A stretch of DNA of 64,000 bases from Pseudomonas putida (GTDB lineage: Bacteria; Pseudomonadota; Gammaproteobacteria; Pseudomonadales; Pseudomonadaceae): assembly GCF_026625125.1 (NCBI RefSeq), contig NZ_CP113097.1:3472001-3536000 (forward strand), in the 5' to 3' direction. Position numbers and translations under genes: made by a program. The notes beneath the pieces are model-generated. The model saw only the letters and a list, made by a program, of their open reading frames with translations. It made no database searches and had not been told where the DNA came from. Every line of letters begins with the position of its first letter. The first letter of the stretch is position 1. Positions 17,404 through 26,406 of this stretch are shown here, piece by piece.

Positions 17404-19296
17404 ATGCCCCAACCGATCCCTCTCAAAGACCACGAAAAGGAAAAGCACCTGGTCAACCGCCGGCTCCTGGCTTGCGCTGCCCTGGTCTTCAGCCTGGTCG
17501 CCGTGCTGGTCGGCCGTCTCTACGTGCTGCAAGTACTGCAACACGACCAGCAAAGCGCGGTATCGGAAAACAACCGCGTACACGTACTGCCCATCGCCCC
17601 CGAGCGCGGGCTGATCTATGACCGCAACGGTGTGGTACTGGCCGACAACAAGCCCAGTTTCGACCTGACCATGACCCGAGAGCGCGCCGGCAACCCGGCC
17701 AAGGTGCTCGATACCCTGATCCAGGTTCTGGGTTTGAGCGAGGATGAGCGCAAGCAGTTCGACAAGGACCTGCGCCGTGGGCGCAAGCCGTTCGAACCGG
17801 TCACCCTGATGGTTGGCCTGACCGAGCAGCAGATCGCCCTGGTGGCAGTCAACCAGTTCCGCCTGCCCGGCCTGGATGTCGAACCGCAGTTCATCCGTGA
17901 ATACCCGTTGGCCGAGCACTTTGCCCACTCGGTCGGGTATGTCGGGCGGATCAACGAAAAGGAAGCCAAGACCCTCGACAGCACCGAGTACCGCGGCACT
18001 CAATCGATCGGCAAGACCGGTATCGAACACTTCTATGAAAGCCAGTTGCACGGCCACGTCGGCTACGAAGAGGTCGAGACCAACGCCCAGGGCCGGGTGA
18101 TGCGCGTGCTCAACCATCAGGACCCGATCCCCGGCAAAGACATCCACCTCAGCCTCGACGCGCACCTGCAACTGGCCAGCGAAAAGGCCCTGGGTGACCG
18201 CCGCGGCGCGGTGGTGGTGCTCGACCCGGCCAACGGTGACGTGCTGGCAATGGTCAGCAACCCAGGCTTCGACCCCAACCTGTTCGTCAAGGGCATCAGT
18301 TTCAAGCAATACGCCGCCCTGCGTGACTCCATCGACCGGCCGCTGTTCAACCGCGTGCTGCGCGGGCTGTATGCACCGGGCTCGACGGTCAAGCCGGAAG
18401 TGGCCATCGCCGGCCTCGACAGTGGCGTGATCACCCCCGGCAGCCGGGTGTTCGACCCGGGTTACTACGAGCTGCCCAACTACGCGCACAAGTACAGGAA
18501 CTGGAACCGCAGCGGCGATGGCTGGGTGGACATGTACACCGCCATCATGCGCTCCAACGACACGTACTTCTACGACCTGGCGCACAAGCTCGGTATCGAC
18601 CGCCTGCACGACTACATGGCCGAATTCGGCCTTGGCCAGAAGGTCTCGCTGGACATGAACGAAGAGGCTTCGGGGTTGATGCCGTCTGCTCAATGGAAAC
18701 GCGCCACCCGCCGCCAGGCCTGGTACCCCGGCGAAACGCTGATCCTGGGCATCGGCCAGGGCTACATGCAGGTCACCCCGCTGCAGTTGGCCCAGGCCAC
18801 CAGCCTTCTGGCCAGCAAGGGCGTATGGCACCGCCCACACCTGGCTTTGACCGTGGGTGACGAAACACCGGTCGACCCGAACCCGATGCCGGACATCGTG
18901 CTGCACGACCGGCACGCCTGGGACCAGGTCAGCCAGGGCATGCAGATGGTCATGCATGACCCGCGCGGCATTGCCCGCGCCGCCGCCGCTGGCGCGCAGT
19001 ACCGCATCGCTGGCAAGAGCGGCACGGCGCAGGTGGTGGCGATCAAGCAAGGTGAGCGCTACAACCGCAACAAGACACTGGAGCGCCACCGTGACAATGC
19101 CCTGTTCGTCGGCTTTGCACCCGCTGACCACCCGCGCGTGGTCGTGGCGGTGTTGATCGAGAACGGTGAGGCCGGTGGCCGGGTGGCCGGCCCTGTGGTG
19201 CGCGAGGTGATGGATGCATACCTGCTGGATGACCAGGGACACCTGAAACCGCAGTATGCCGGTGATGCAGCGCCCAAGCAGGTTCCACACGCCTGA
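17404..19296 (+). CDS. mrdA: Penicillin-binding protein 2 (peptidoglycan transpeptidase), orphan copy
   Basis: The 630-residue inner-membrane protein has one N-terminal membrane anchor (about 18-40), a PBP dimerisation domain (about 60-240) and a transpeptidase domain. The three active-site motifs are present: Ser327-Thr-Val-Lys in YAPGSTVKP, Ser384-Asn-Asp in MRSNDTYF, and Lys538-Ser-Gly in AGKSGTAQV. Length and the GYVGRINEKEA motif fit PBP2, which crosslinks peptidoglycan for rod-shape elongation. The usual neighbours rodA, rlpA and mltB are absent, so this is probably a second PBP2 beside the one in the rod operon. No clear Shine-Dalgarno precedes the ATG at 17404. Confidence 0.88.
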   Translation: MPQPIPLKDHEKEKHLVNRRLLACAALVFSLVAVLVGRLYVLQVLQHDQQSAVSENNRVHVLPIAPERGLIYDRNGVVLADNKPSFDLTMTRERAGNPAKVLDTLIQVLGLSEDERKQFDKDLRRGRKPFEPVTLMVGLTEQQIALVAVNQFRLPGLDVEPQFIREYPLAEHFAHSVGYVGRINEKEAKTLDSTEYRGTQSIGKTGIEHFYESQLHGHVGYEEVETNAQGRVMRVLNHQDPIPGKDIHLSLDAHLQLASEKALGDRRGAVVVLDPANGDVLAMVSNPGFDPNLFVKGISFKQYAALRDSIDRPLFNRVLRGLYAPGSTVKPEVAIAGLDSGVITPGSRVFDPGYYELPNYAHKYRNWNRSGDGWVDMYTAIMRSNDTYFYDLAHKLGIDRLHDYMAEFGLGQKVSLDMNEEASGLMPSAQWKRATRRQAWYPGETLILGIGQGYMQVTPLQLAQATSLLASKGVWHRPHLALTVGDETPVDPNPMPDIVLHDRHAWDQVSQGMQMVMHDPRGIARAAAAGAQYRIAGKSGTAQVVAIKQGERYNRNKTLERHRDNALFVGFAPADHPRVVVAVLIENGEAGGRVAGPVVREVMDAYLLDDQGHLKPQYAGDAAPKQVPHA

Positions 19297-19328
19297 GGCT
19301 GCCCGGCAAACTGATCGCCGGCCCCATA

Positions 19329-19360
19329 GTCACATTTCGGTCACGCTACCGTCGTAATCT
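19329..19360 (+). promoter_or_regulatory. Candidate Pho box before the PstS-OmpA gene
   Basis: Three direct repeats GTCAC, GTCAC and GTCGT begin at 19329, 19340 and 19351, exactly 11 bp apart. That is the PhoB-site layout (TGTCA-like units, 11-bp period). TAATCT at 19355-19360 could be the -10 box. The start codon is 33 bp further on. Confidence 0.6.
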
Positions 19361-19392
19361 GCCGGGCAATTCTGTGCCAAAGGTCGCCCGGC

Positions 19393-20700
19393 ATGCTCCG
19401 TCTGTTGCTCTTGCTGCTTCACCTGCTCCCGCTGACGGCCGTGGCCGACCCCGTACACCTGCGGGTGCAAGGGTCCAACACCATCGGCGCGGCGCTGTTG
19501 CCCGCGCTGGTGCAAGGGCACCTGTGGGCGCAACAGGCAACGGCGATCGAGCAACGCCCAGGCGCGCTGGCCAACGAGACCGTGATCACCGCCGTAGACG
19601 CCCACGGCCAGCCGCTGCGCATCGACATCGCGGCGCACGGCTCGAGCACCGGCTTTATCGCGCTTGGCCGTGGCGAGGCCGATCTGGCCGCAGCGTCTCG
19701 CCCCATCAACGATACCGAGGTGCGCCAGCTCAAGGCGCTGGGCGACTTGCGTGCAGCCGGCGCCGAGCAGGTGATCGGGCTGGATGGCGTGGCAGTGATC
19801 GTCCACCCCGATAACCCCCTGCCGCAGCTCACCACTGCGCAGTTGGCTCAGGTGTTTTCCGGCGCTATCGGCACTTGGGAGCAACTGGGTATCGCGGGGG
19901 GGCCGATCCACGTGTATGCCCGCGACGATCGCTCCGGTACTTTCGAGACCTTCAAGGCGCTGGTGCTGGAGCCGCATCAAGGTGAACTGGCCCCCGGAGC
20001 ACAGCGCTTCGAGTCCGGTGACAGGCTGGCCGACAACGTGGTTGCCGATCGCCAGGCCATCGGTTTCAGCAGCCTGGCAGCCGTGCACGGGGCCAAGGTG
20101 CTGGCAATTGCCGAAGGCAATGCGCCGGCCATGCTACCTGACCGCCCGCAAGTGGCCAGCGAGGACTACCCCCTCTCGCGCCGGCTGTATCTGTATCTGC
20201 CCGCCAACGCCAAACCTCAGGCCAAGGCTCTGGCGGAGTTCGCGCAAAGCCCTGCTGGCCAGTCGATCGTCGCTGAGCAGGGGTTCGTTTCACAGCAGAT
20301 CCGGCCCCTTGCAGTGCCGGCGCAAGCCGACATGCCACCGCGCTACCGCAACCTGGCCCAGCAAGCGCAACGCCTGAGCGTCAACTTCCGCTTCCAGGAG
20401 GGCAGTGCCAGCCTCGACAACAAAGCCCTGCGCGATGTACAGCGGGTCGCCGACTACCTGCGCCAGGCCGGCAAGCTGCAAAGCAAGGCGGTGCTGGTCG
20501 GCTTTGGCGACCCCAAGGAAACACCAGGCCGCGCCGCCCTGCTCTCGCGCCTGCGAGCACAGGCGGTACGCCGTGAACTGGCGCGCGATGGTGTGGAAGT
20601 GCTGGAGGTCACCGGCATGGGCGACGAGCTGCCGGTCGCGGGTAACGAGCTGGAACAGGGGCGCTTGCGTAACCGCCGGGTGGAGGTTTGGGTGTACTGA
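19393..20700 (+). CDS. PstS-like phosphate-binding domain fused to an OmpA-like domain
   Basis: The 435-residue secreted protein has a signal peptide (MLRLLLLLLHLLPLTAVA), a PstS-type periplasmic binding domain (about 20-320) and a C-terminal OmpA-like peptidoglycan-binding domain (about 330-435, ending RLRNRRVEVWVY). Phosphate-ligand segments are visible as VQGSNTIG, the SST in AAHGSSTGF and ARDDRSGTFETF. The fusion should tether a phosphate-binding module to the cell wall, so it may sense or buffer phosphate, not feed an ABC transporter; no pstCAB is nearby. AAGGTC precedes the start. A Pho-box-like triple repeat at 19329-19355 suggests induction by phosphate starvation. Confidence 0.85.
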   Translation: MLRLLLLLLHLLPLTAVADPVHLRVQGSNTIGAALLPALVQGHLWAQQATAIEQRPGALANETVITAVDAHGQPLRIDIAAHGSSTGFIALGRGEADLAAASRPINDTEVRQLKALGDLRAAGAEQVIGLDGVAVIVHPDNPLPQLTTAQLAQVFSGAIGTWEQLGIAGGPIHVYARDDRSGTFETFKALVLEPHQGELAPGAQRFESGDRLADNVVADRQAIGFSSLAAVHGAKVLAIAEGNAPAMLPDRPQVASEDYPLSRRLYLYLPANAKPQAKALAEFAQSPAGQSIVAEQGFVSQQIRPLAVPAQADMPPRYRNLAQQAQRLSVNFRFQEGSASLDNKALRDVQRVADYLRQAGKLQSKAVLVGFGDPKETPGRAALLSRLRAQAVRRELARDGVEVLEVTGMGDELPVAGNELEQGRLRNRRVEVWVY

Positions 20701-20871
20701 GGCAGGCCGCCGCGCATGGGCTCAGGCAAAAATTTGTAACAGCACGCCACTCGGCATCACAGGGAAATGGGGCTAGGCTCAAATCCATGTGATACCGGGC
20801 CCCTCTGACGGCTGCGCGCCGCCATGTCGGATCACTGTTGCCATGCAACGTCGACAATCAAGGAGGGGCTC

Positions 20872-21936
20872 ATGACAGCTCTACAGACCTTTCTCACAAC
20901 CCCATTTCTCGGCACCAGCACCTGGTTGTGGCTGGTGTTCCTGGCCATCGTCATCGGCCTGCTGGTACTCGACCTGGGTGTGCTGCACCGCAAAGAACGC
21001 GAAATCGAAATGCGCGAAAGCCTGCTGCTGTACTCGGGCTATTTCAGCGTGGGCGTGTTGTTCGGCGCGTGGGTCTGGTACGAACTGGGCGCGCAGTCGG
21101 CGCTTGAGTTCTACACCGGCTTTTTGGTCGAACAGTCCTTGTCGATGGACAACGTGTTCGTCATGGCGATGATCTTCGGTTTCTTCGCCATCCCCCGCCG
21201 TTACCAGCATCGGGTACTGTTCTGGGGCATTCTGGGTGTGGTCGTCCTGCGCGCGATCATGATCGGCGTGGGCGCGACACTGGTGCAGAACTTTGAATGG
21301 GTGCTGTACATCTTCGGGGCATTCCTGCTGTTTACCGGGGTAAAAATGGCGCTTTCGAAAGAAGACAGCCACCCCGACCTGGCCAACAACCCGGTACTCA
21401 AATTCGTCAAGCGGCACATGCGCGTGACCGACCAGATTCATGGCTCACACTTCTTCGTGCGCCTCACCCCGCCAGGCGAGAGCAAGGCATTGCGCTATGC
21501 CACACCGCTGTTCCTCGCGCTGGTGCTGATCGAGCTGGCCGACCTGGTGTTTGCGGTCGACAGCGTGCCGGCAATCTTCGCTATCACGCAGGACCCGTTC
21601 ATCGTCTACACCTCGAACATCTTTGCCATTCTGGGTTTACGCTCGCTGTACTTTGCCCTGTCGGCATTGATGCACCGCTTCGTGTACCTCAAGTACGCGC
21701 TGGCGCTGGTGCTGATCTTCATTGGCTGCAAGATCTTCTACCACGGCATGGTCGGCAAGGTGCCGGCACTGCTGTCGCTGGGCGTGACTTTCGGCTTGTT
21801 GCTCGGTGGGGTCGTGGTGTCGCTGATCAAGACCCGCGGCGAGAAAGCGGTCGTGGGCGACGTGCAAGGGGAGCAGCTCCCACCCAAGCAGCCCGAAAGC
21901 GCCAAAAAGGAAGAAGACCCGCAATTGCGGGTCTGA
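20872..21936 (+). CDS. TerC/Alx family membrane protein
   Basis: The 354-residue inner-membrane protein has eight or nine membrane segments and the TerC motifs EQSLSMDNVFVMAMIF and ELADLVFAVDSVPAIFAIT, with paired acidic residues inside the membrane. Members include E. coli Alx, linked to manganese export, and tellurite-resistance TerC; metal export is the likely role. AGGAGG at 20861-20866 selects the ATG at 20872. The C-terminus is a charged tail with KKEEDPQLRV. A 20-bp perfect palindrome covers the end of the gene. I looked for the manganese (yybP-ykoY) riboswitch often found before such genes and could not make one out. Confidence 0.88.
   Translation: MTALQTFLTTPFLGTSTWLWLVFLAIVIGLLVLDLGVLHRKEREIEMRESLLLYSGYFSVGVLFGAWVWYELGAQSALEFYTGFLVEQSLSMDNVFVMAMIFGFFAIPRRYQHRVLFWGILGVVVLRAIMIGVGATLVQNFEWVLYIFGAFLLFTGVKMALSKEDSHPDLANNPVLKFVKRHMRVTDQIHGSHFFVRLTPPGESKALRYATPLFLALVLIELADLVFAVDSVPAIFAITQDPFIVYTSNIFAILGLRSLYFALSALMHRFVYLKYALALVLIFIGCKIFYHGMVGKVPALLSLGVTFGLLLGGVVVSLIKTRGEKAVVGDVQGEQLPPKQPESAKKEEDPQLRV
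21915..21934. terminator. Perfect 20-bp palindrome overlapping the TerC stop codon
   Basis: AGACCCGCAATTGCGGGTCT is its own reverse complement and encodes the last residues of the TerC protein. It could fold as an 8-bp stem with an AATT loop. It lies between convergent genes; there is no T run. Confidence 0.5.
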
Positions 21937-21999
21937 TCCCCTCCATCTGCTGCGTACATTGCTTTCAGAACACTGAGCAAGCGTTTATCGAGGCCGCGC

Positions 22000-23229
22000 T
22001 CACCGCCCGCTACGCAACATTTCAACCGGCACATATTTGCCGATCTCGTACTTGCCGATCGCCGCCCGGTGCACCTCATCCGGCCCGTCAGCCAGGCGCA
22101 AGGTACGCTGCATCGCGTACATGTATGCCAGCGGGAAATCCCCACTCACCCCTGCACCACCATGGAGCTGAATGGCGCGGTCGATCACCTTCAATGCGAC
22201 ATTCGGCGCCACCACCTTGATCTGTGCGATCTCACTGCGCGCCACCTTGTTGCCGACCGTGTCCATCATGTATGCCGCCTTCAGGGTCAGCAGCCGCGCC
22301 ATGTCGATTTCCATGCGTGAATCAGCGATCTTGTCGACATTGCCGCCCAGCCGTGCCAGCGGCCGGCCGAACGCCGTGCGCTCGACCGAGCGCCGGCACA
22401 TCAACTCCAGCGCTCGTTCGGCCATGCCGACCGAGCGCATGCAGTGGTGAATACGGCCTGGGCCCAGGCGCCCCTGAGCGATCTCAAAGCCGCGACCCTC
22501 ACCAAGGATCACGTTTTCGTAGGGCACACGCACGTTTTCGAACAGCACCTCGGCGTGGCCATGGGGGGCGTCGTCGTAACCGAACACAGGCAACGGCCGA
22601 ACGATCTTCACCCCCGGTGCGTCAGTCGGCACCAGCACCATCGAGTGCTGCTGGTGGCGCGGCCCGTCAGGGTTGGACAGGCCCATGAAGATCATCACCT
22701 TGCAACGCGGGTCGCAGGCCCCGGAGGTCCACCACTTGCGGCCATTGATCACCCACTGATCACCGTCACGCACGGCAGTGGCGGCCATGTTGGTGGCGTC
22801 CGAGGAGGCTACGTCAGGTTCGGTCATGGCAAATGCCGAGCGAATCTCGCCCCGCAGCAGCGGCTCAAGCCACTGCTGCTTCTGTGCCTCGCTGCCATAG
22901 CGCACCAGCACTTCCATGTTGCCCGTGTCCGGCGCCGAACAGTTGAAGGGCTCCGGCCCCAGCAGCGAGCGGCCCATGATCTCGGCCAGGGGCGCGTACT
23001 CCAGGTTGCTCAGGCCGGCACCGTACTGCGACTCCGGCAAGAACAGGTTCCACAAGCCCTCGGCGCGGGCCTTGGCCTTGAGCTCCTCCATGATTGCGGT
23101 AGGTTGCCAGCGGTCACCTTCTGCGACCTGGCGCTCGAACACTGGCTCGGCGGGATAGACATGGGCATCCATGAACGCGGTGACGCGCTCGCGCAGAGCC
23201 TGGACCTTGGGTGAATAGGCGAAATCCAT
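22000..23229 (-). CDS. Acyl-CoA dehydrogenase, ACAD10/11-like
   Basis: The 409-residue flavoprotein has all acyl-CoA dehydrogenase segments, including [17 protein letters not shown] and [37 protein letters not shown]. The [10 protein letters not shown] motif, with Asp where classical enzymes have the catalytic Glu, is typical of the ACAD10/11 group, which handles long or 4-hydroxy-derived acyl-CoAs. AAGGT before the ATG at 23229 supports the start; the longer frame to 23319 runs through the divergent promoter. The gene is divergent from a LysR regulator that probably controls it. Confidence 0.88.
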   Translation of the reverse strand: MDFAYSPKVQALRERVTAFMDAHVYPAEPVFERQVAEGDRWQPTAIMEELKAKARAEGLWNLFLPESQYGAGLSNLEYAPLAEIMGRSLLGPEPFNCSAPDTGNMEVLVRYGSEAQKQQWLEPLLRGEIRSAFAMTEPDVASSDATNMAATAVRDGDQWVINGRKWWTSGACDPRCKVMIFMGLSNPDGPRHQQHSMVLVPTDAPGVKIVRPLPVFGYDDAPHGHAEVLFENVRVPYENVILGEGRGFEIAQGRLGPGRIHHCMRSVGMAERALELMCRRSVERTAFGRPLARLGGNVDKIADSRMEIDMARLLTLKAAYMMDTVGNKVARSEIAQIKVVAPNVALKVIDRAIQLHGGAGVSGDFPLAYMYAMQRTLRLADGPDEVHRAAIGKYEIGKYVPVEMLRSGR

Positions 23230-23325
23230 CGGGGCTACCTTCACGGTTCGAAGTACATGGGCAGAGCCTAGAGCAGCACAGCTCAATCCACCTAGTCTAT
23301 TTTCTGCGTGTATAAACATTCATAA

Positions 23326-23345
23326 CCGATATATGATCGGCCGAT
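23326..23345. promoter_or_regulatory. Candidate operator, CCGAT inverted and direct repeats
   Basis: CCGAT-ATATG-ATCGG is followed directly by another CCGAT, giving an inverted pair and a third half-site. It lies in the divergent region between the acyl-CoA dehydrogenase and its LysR gene, 24 bp before the LysR start, a fitting place for autoregulation. Confidence 0.45.
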
Positions 23346-23368
23346 AATTCCAACAAAGAGCGGCGCCC

Positions 23369-24295
23369 ATGAACCTCAGCAAGGTCGACCTGAACCTGTT
23401 CATCGTCTTCGATGCCATCTATACCGAAGCCAACCTGACCCGCGCCGGGCAGATCGTCGGCATTACCCAGCCAGCGGTTTCCAACGCGCTCTCGCGCCTT
23501 CGCGAAACCTTCAACGACCCGTTGTTCGTGCGCACCGCCCAGGGCATGGTGCCGACCCCCATGGCGCAGAACATCATCGGCCCGGTGCGCAACGCCTTGG
23601 CGCTGCTGCGCACCTCGGTGCAGGAAAGCCGCATCTTCAACCCGCAGCAGGCCAACAAGACCTTCCGCATCAGCATGACCGACCTTACCGAAGCGGTGAT
23701 CCTGCCCCCGCTGTTCCAGCGCCTGCGGCGCCTGGCGCCTGCGGTGCTGATCGAGAGCTTCCTGTGCAAGCGGCGTGAAACCACCAAGGAGCTGGCTGCA
23801 GGGCGCCTGGACTTTGCCGTCGACGCGCCGTTGAACACCGATCCGCAGGTGCGCCATGTCAAGCTGATGCAGGACCGCTACGTCTGCGCCGTACGCCAGG
23901 GCCACCCGCTGGCCGACGCCAAGCTCTCCGTCGAGAGCTACCTGGGCATGACCCATATCCATATCTCCAGCCGCCGAAACGGCCTGGGCTATGTCGACCT
24001 GGCGCTGGGCAAGATGGGTGTGCAACGCAAAGTCGCCCTGCGCTCGCAGCATTACCTGATGGCTTCCCAAGTGCTGCAACAGACAGACATGGCGATGACC
24101 GTGCCAGAACGGTTCGCCCGCCGCCACCAATTGCGCTACCAGCCTTTGCCGGTGGAAGTGCCTGCGCTCGAGACGCACCTGTACTGGCACGAGAGCACCG
24201 ACCAGGATCCGGCCAACCGCTGGATGCGCGAGCAGATCATCGAGCTGTGCCAACGGGTAGTGGCTGAAGAAGAGCGGAGTTTGGAAAGCGCGTGA
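23369..24295 (+). CDS. LysR-family transcriptional regulator
   Basis: The 308-residue protein has an N-terminal HTH (ANLTRAGQIVGITQPAVSNALSRLRE) and a complete effector domain. The opening MNLSKVDLNLFIVFDAIYTE and the NDPLFVRTAQGMVPT motif are those of the NodD/LeuO-like LysR branch. It is divergent from the acyl-CoA dehydrogenase gene with 139 bp between them, so it probably regulates that gene. The effector could be a fatty or hydroxy acid, but this is a guess from context. AAAGAGCGG precedes the start. Confidence 0.88.
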   Translation: MNLSKVDLNLFIVFDAIYTEANLTRAGQIVGITQPAVSNALSRLRETFNDPLFVRTAQGMVPTPMAQNIIGPVRNALALLRTSVQESRIFNPQQANKTFRISMTDLTEAVILPPLFQRLRRLAPAVLIESFLCKRRETTKELAAGRLDFAVDAPLNTDPQVRHVKLMQDRYVCAVRQGHPLADAKLSVESYLGMTHIHISSRRNGLGYVDLALGKMGVQRKVALRSQHYLMASQVLQQTDMAMTVPERFARRHQLRYQPLPVEVPALETHLYWHESTDQDPANRWMREQIIELCQRVVAEEERSLESA

Positions 24296-24461
24296 GGGTC
24301 GGCCAAAGTTATAAAACGACCTACGATCATTCACTTTTGGAGAATAGTTTTCTACGGAAACGGGTAAACCATGAAAACAAGGGCAAAAATTTTCGCAGCG
24401 CCCGGGGTACGCTTGCTGTCAGGATCGCCGAACCCGCGGCGACAGCTACGGACCCAACACC

Positions 24462-25616
24462 ATGCCCAGCGCCCCACTCTATTTCGACTACGCCGCCACC
24501 ACACCGGTAGACGACCGCGTCATTGAAACCATGCTCACCTGCCTCGGCCGCCAGGTGAACTTCGGCAACCCCGCCTCCTCGGGTCACGCCTACGGCCAGC
24601 GGGCTCGCGAGGCCGTGGAGCAGGCTCGCCAGCAAGTGGCCAAGCGTGTCGGGGCGAGCGCTGAAGAGCTGGTATGGACATCGGGCGCCACCGAGTCCAA
24701 CAATCTTGCGCTCAAAGGCATCGCGCAGGGCATTGGCCAGCCAGGCCACCTGATCACCAGTGCACTCGAGCACAAGGCCGTACTCGATACCGTCAGCGAA
24801 CTGGAGCGCCAGGGCTGGGCAGTCACCCGCCTGGCCCCGGACGCTGCCGGCCTGATTCAGCCCTACGACGTACAGGCGGCCCTGCGCGAGGATACCCGCC
24901 TGGTCTCGCTGATGGCAGTCAACAACGAACTGGGCACCGTCACCGATTTCTCTGCCATTGGCGAGCGCGTGCGTGCCCATGGCGCCCTGCTGCACGTGGA
25001 TGCGGCCCAGGCGGTGGGCAAGCTGGCCATCGAGTTGCGGGCGATGGCGGTAGACCTGATGTCGTTTTCTGCCCATAAGGTCTATGGGCCAAAAGGGATT
25101 GGCGCGCTGTATGTCGGCCCTCGCGCACGCGCCTGGATGCGGGCCCAGATCCACGGGGGTGGCCATGAGCTTGGCCTGCGCTCAGGCACCCTGCCTACCC
25201 ATCAGATCGTTGGCATGGGCAGCGCCTTCGCCCTGGCCGGCCAGCCTGGCGACAGCGAGCATCAGCGCATCGAGCAGCTCGCCCGGCGGCTGCGCGAAGG
25301 GCTGCTGGCCGTGCCTGGGGTCCGCCTCAACGGCTGCGCCCGCCAGCGCGTAGCGCATACCCTGAACCTCTGTATCGAAGCCCCGAGCTTCAACAGCCTG
25401 GCGCTGGCCAGTGAGCTGGCGCTATCGAGCACCTCGGCGTGCAACTCGGCGAGTCACGCGCCGTCGCATGTACTGCTGGCGCTGGGGCTGGATGAGGCGC
25501 AGGCGCGCAAAAGCGTGCGCTTGAGCATCGGGCGGTTTACCAGCGAAGCGGAGGTGGACAAAGCGATCGAGGTGTTCGAACGCTCAGTTGCGGGCGCTTC
25601 GCTGGCCTTGTGGTGA
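24462..25616 (+). CDS. Cysteine desulfurase (IscS/NifS-like), orphan
   Basis: The 384-residue PLP enzyme aligns with IscS: Lys206 in SFSAHKVYGPKG holds PLP, and the persulfide cysteine is Cys327 in STSACNSASHAP, matching E. coli Lys206 and Cys328. It takes sulfur from cysteine as an enzyme-bound persulfide and leaves alanine. No iscU, iscA, hscBA or fdx is nearby, so it is probably an accessory desulfurase for a separate acceptor. The Cys loop is intact. No good ribosome binding site precedes the ATG at 24462. The 166 bp upstream are less GC-rich than their surroundings. Confidence 0.88.
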   Translation: MPSAPLYFDYAATTPVDDRVIETMLTCLGRQVNFGNPASSGHAYGQRAREAVEQARQQVAKRVGASAEELVWTSGATESNNLALKGIAQGIGQPGHLITSALEHKAVLDTVSELERQGWAVTRLAPDAAGLIQPYDVQAALREDTRLVSLMAVNNELGTVTDFSAIGERVRAHGALLHVDAAQAVGKLAIELRAMAVDLMSFSAHKVYGPKGIGALYVGPRARAWMRAQIHGGGHELGLRSGTLPTHQIVGMGSAFALAGQPGDSEHQRIEQLARRLREGLLAVPGVRLNGCARQRVAHTLNLCIEAPSFNSLALASELALSSTSACNSASHAPSHVLLALGLDEAQARKSVRLSIGRFTSEAEVDKAIEVFERSVAGASLALW

Positions 25617-25649
25617 ACCTGGCGTTACCGCTTGCTGCACCGGCCTCCG

Positions 25650-26303
25650 TCAGAGGAAGGTGAAGACCTTCGAAGCCGGCAGGCGCGATTTGTTCAGCCC
25701 GGCATTGAAGTCCGACTCGCTACGGTAACCCAGGCTCAGCACCACCACACTGGTGTACCCCTGCTCACGCAGGCCCAGTTCGGCATCCATGATCTTGCTG
25801 TCGAAACCTTCGATCGGCGTTGCGTCCAGCCCATGGGCGGCAGCGCCGAGCAATGCAGTGCCCAGGGCCAGGTAAGTCTGCTTCTCCATCCAGTGCTGCA
25901 GGTCTTTCTGGTCGTAGCGGTGCAGGTTCACATAATGGCGACGGCTCTGGTTCTGGCCGGCACGGGCCTGATCATCGCGAAAACGTCCGTCGGCCGCTTC
26001 CTGGTCGAGCACCGCGTCCAGGTGTGCTTCGGTCATGTCGGTGCGGGTACAGAACACGATCACATGGGACGCATCAAGGATCTTCGGCGTGTTGTAGGCA
26101 AAACCGTCCAGGGTGCTCTTGGCCAGGCGTGTCTTGCCCTCTGCGCTGTCGGCCACGATGAAGTGCCATGGCTGCGAGTTGACCGAGGATGGGCTGTGGC
26201 GCAGCTGCTCGAGCAAGGCGTCGATGGTGGCCTGAGGGATCTTGCGCGCGGCATCGTAGGCCTTGGTGGTGTAGCGGCCCTTGGCCAGAGAAACGGTATC
26301 CAT
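25650..26303 (-). CDS. nfsB: Oxygen-insensitive NAD(P)H nitroreductase NfsB
   Basis: The 217-residue flavoprotein has exactly the length of E. coli NfsB. It reduces nitroaromatics and quinones by two electrons, using FMN. FMN-binding residues are visible in SLAKGRYTTKAYDAAR, the SPSSVNSQPWHFIV segment and the Gly-rich VVVLSLGYRSESDFN end. AAGGAG eight bases upstream supports the ATG at 26303. It is divergent from a LysR gene that is likely its regulator, with about 100 bp between them. Confidence 0.9.
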   Translation of the reverse strand: MDTVSLAKGRYTTKAYDAARKIPQATIDALLEQLRHSPSSVNSQPWHFIVADSAEGKTRLAKSTLDGFAYNTPKILDASHVIVFCTRTDMTEAHLDAVLDQEAADGRFRDDQARAGQNQSRRHYVNLHRYDQKDLQHWMEKQTYLALGTALLGAAAHGLDATPIEGFDSKIMDAELGLREQGYTSVVVLSLGYRSESDFNAGLNKSRLPASKVFTFL

Positions 26304-26406
26304 GTTGCAACTCCTTAAGCGGAACGGGACGTGCGGCGCATATTATCTTTCCTGCCAGTCAAAAAAAGCAGCAAAATGCAGCAACACTTTCACCCATGGA
26401 GTGAAA

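Noticed and set aside
17067..17456. 129-codon minus-strand frame between nhaA and mrdA
   Set aside because: It covers the REP inverted repeat and the mrdA start and has no ribosome binding site.
17395..19290. 631-codon open frame on the minus strand across mrdA
   Set aside because: It is the antisense shadow of a PBP2 gene with all catalytic motifs. It is rich in His, Val and Asp as expected of high-GC shadow frames, with no domain.
20701..20871. Manganese riboswitch before the TerC gene
   Set aside because: Relatives often have a yybP-ykoY element here, but I could not find its conserved loops in these 171 bp.
24371..24550. Small frame starting MKTRAKIFAAPG before the cysteine desulfurase
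   Set aside because: It overlaps the start of the desulfurase in another frame, is very Arg/His-rich, and has no good ribosome binding site.
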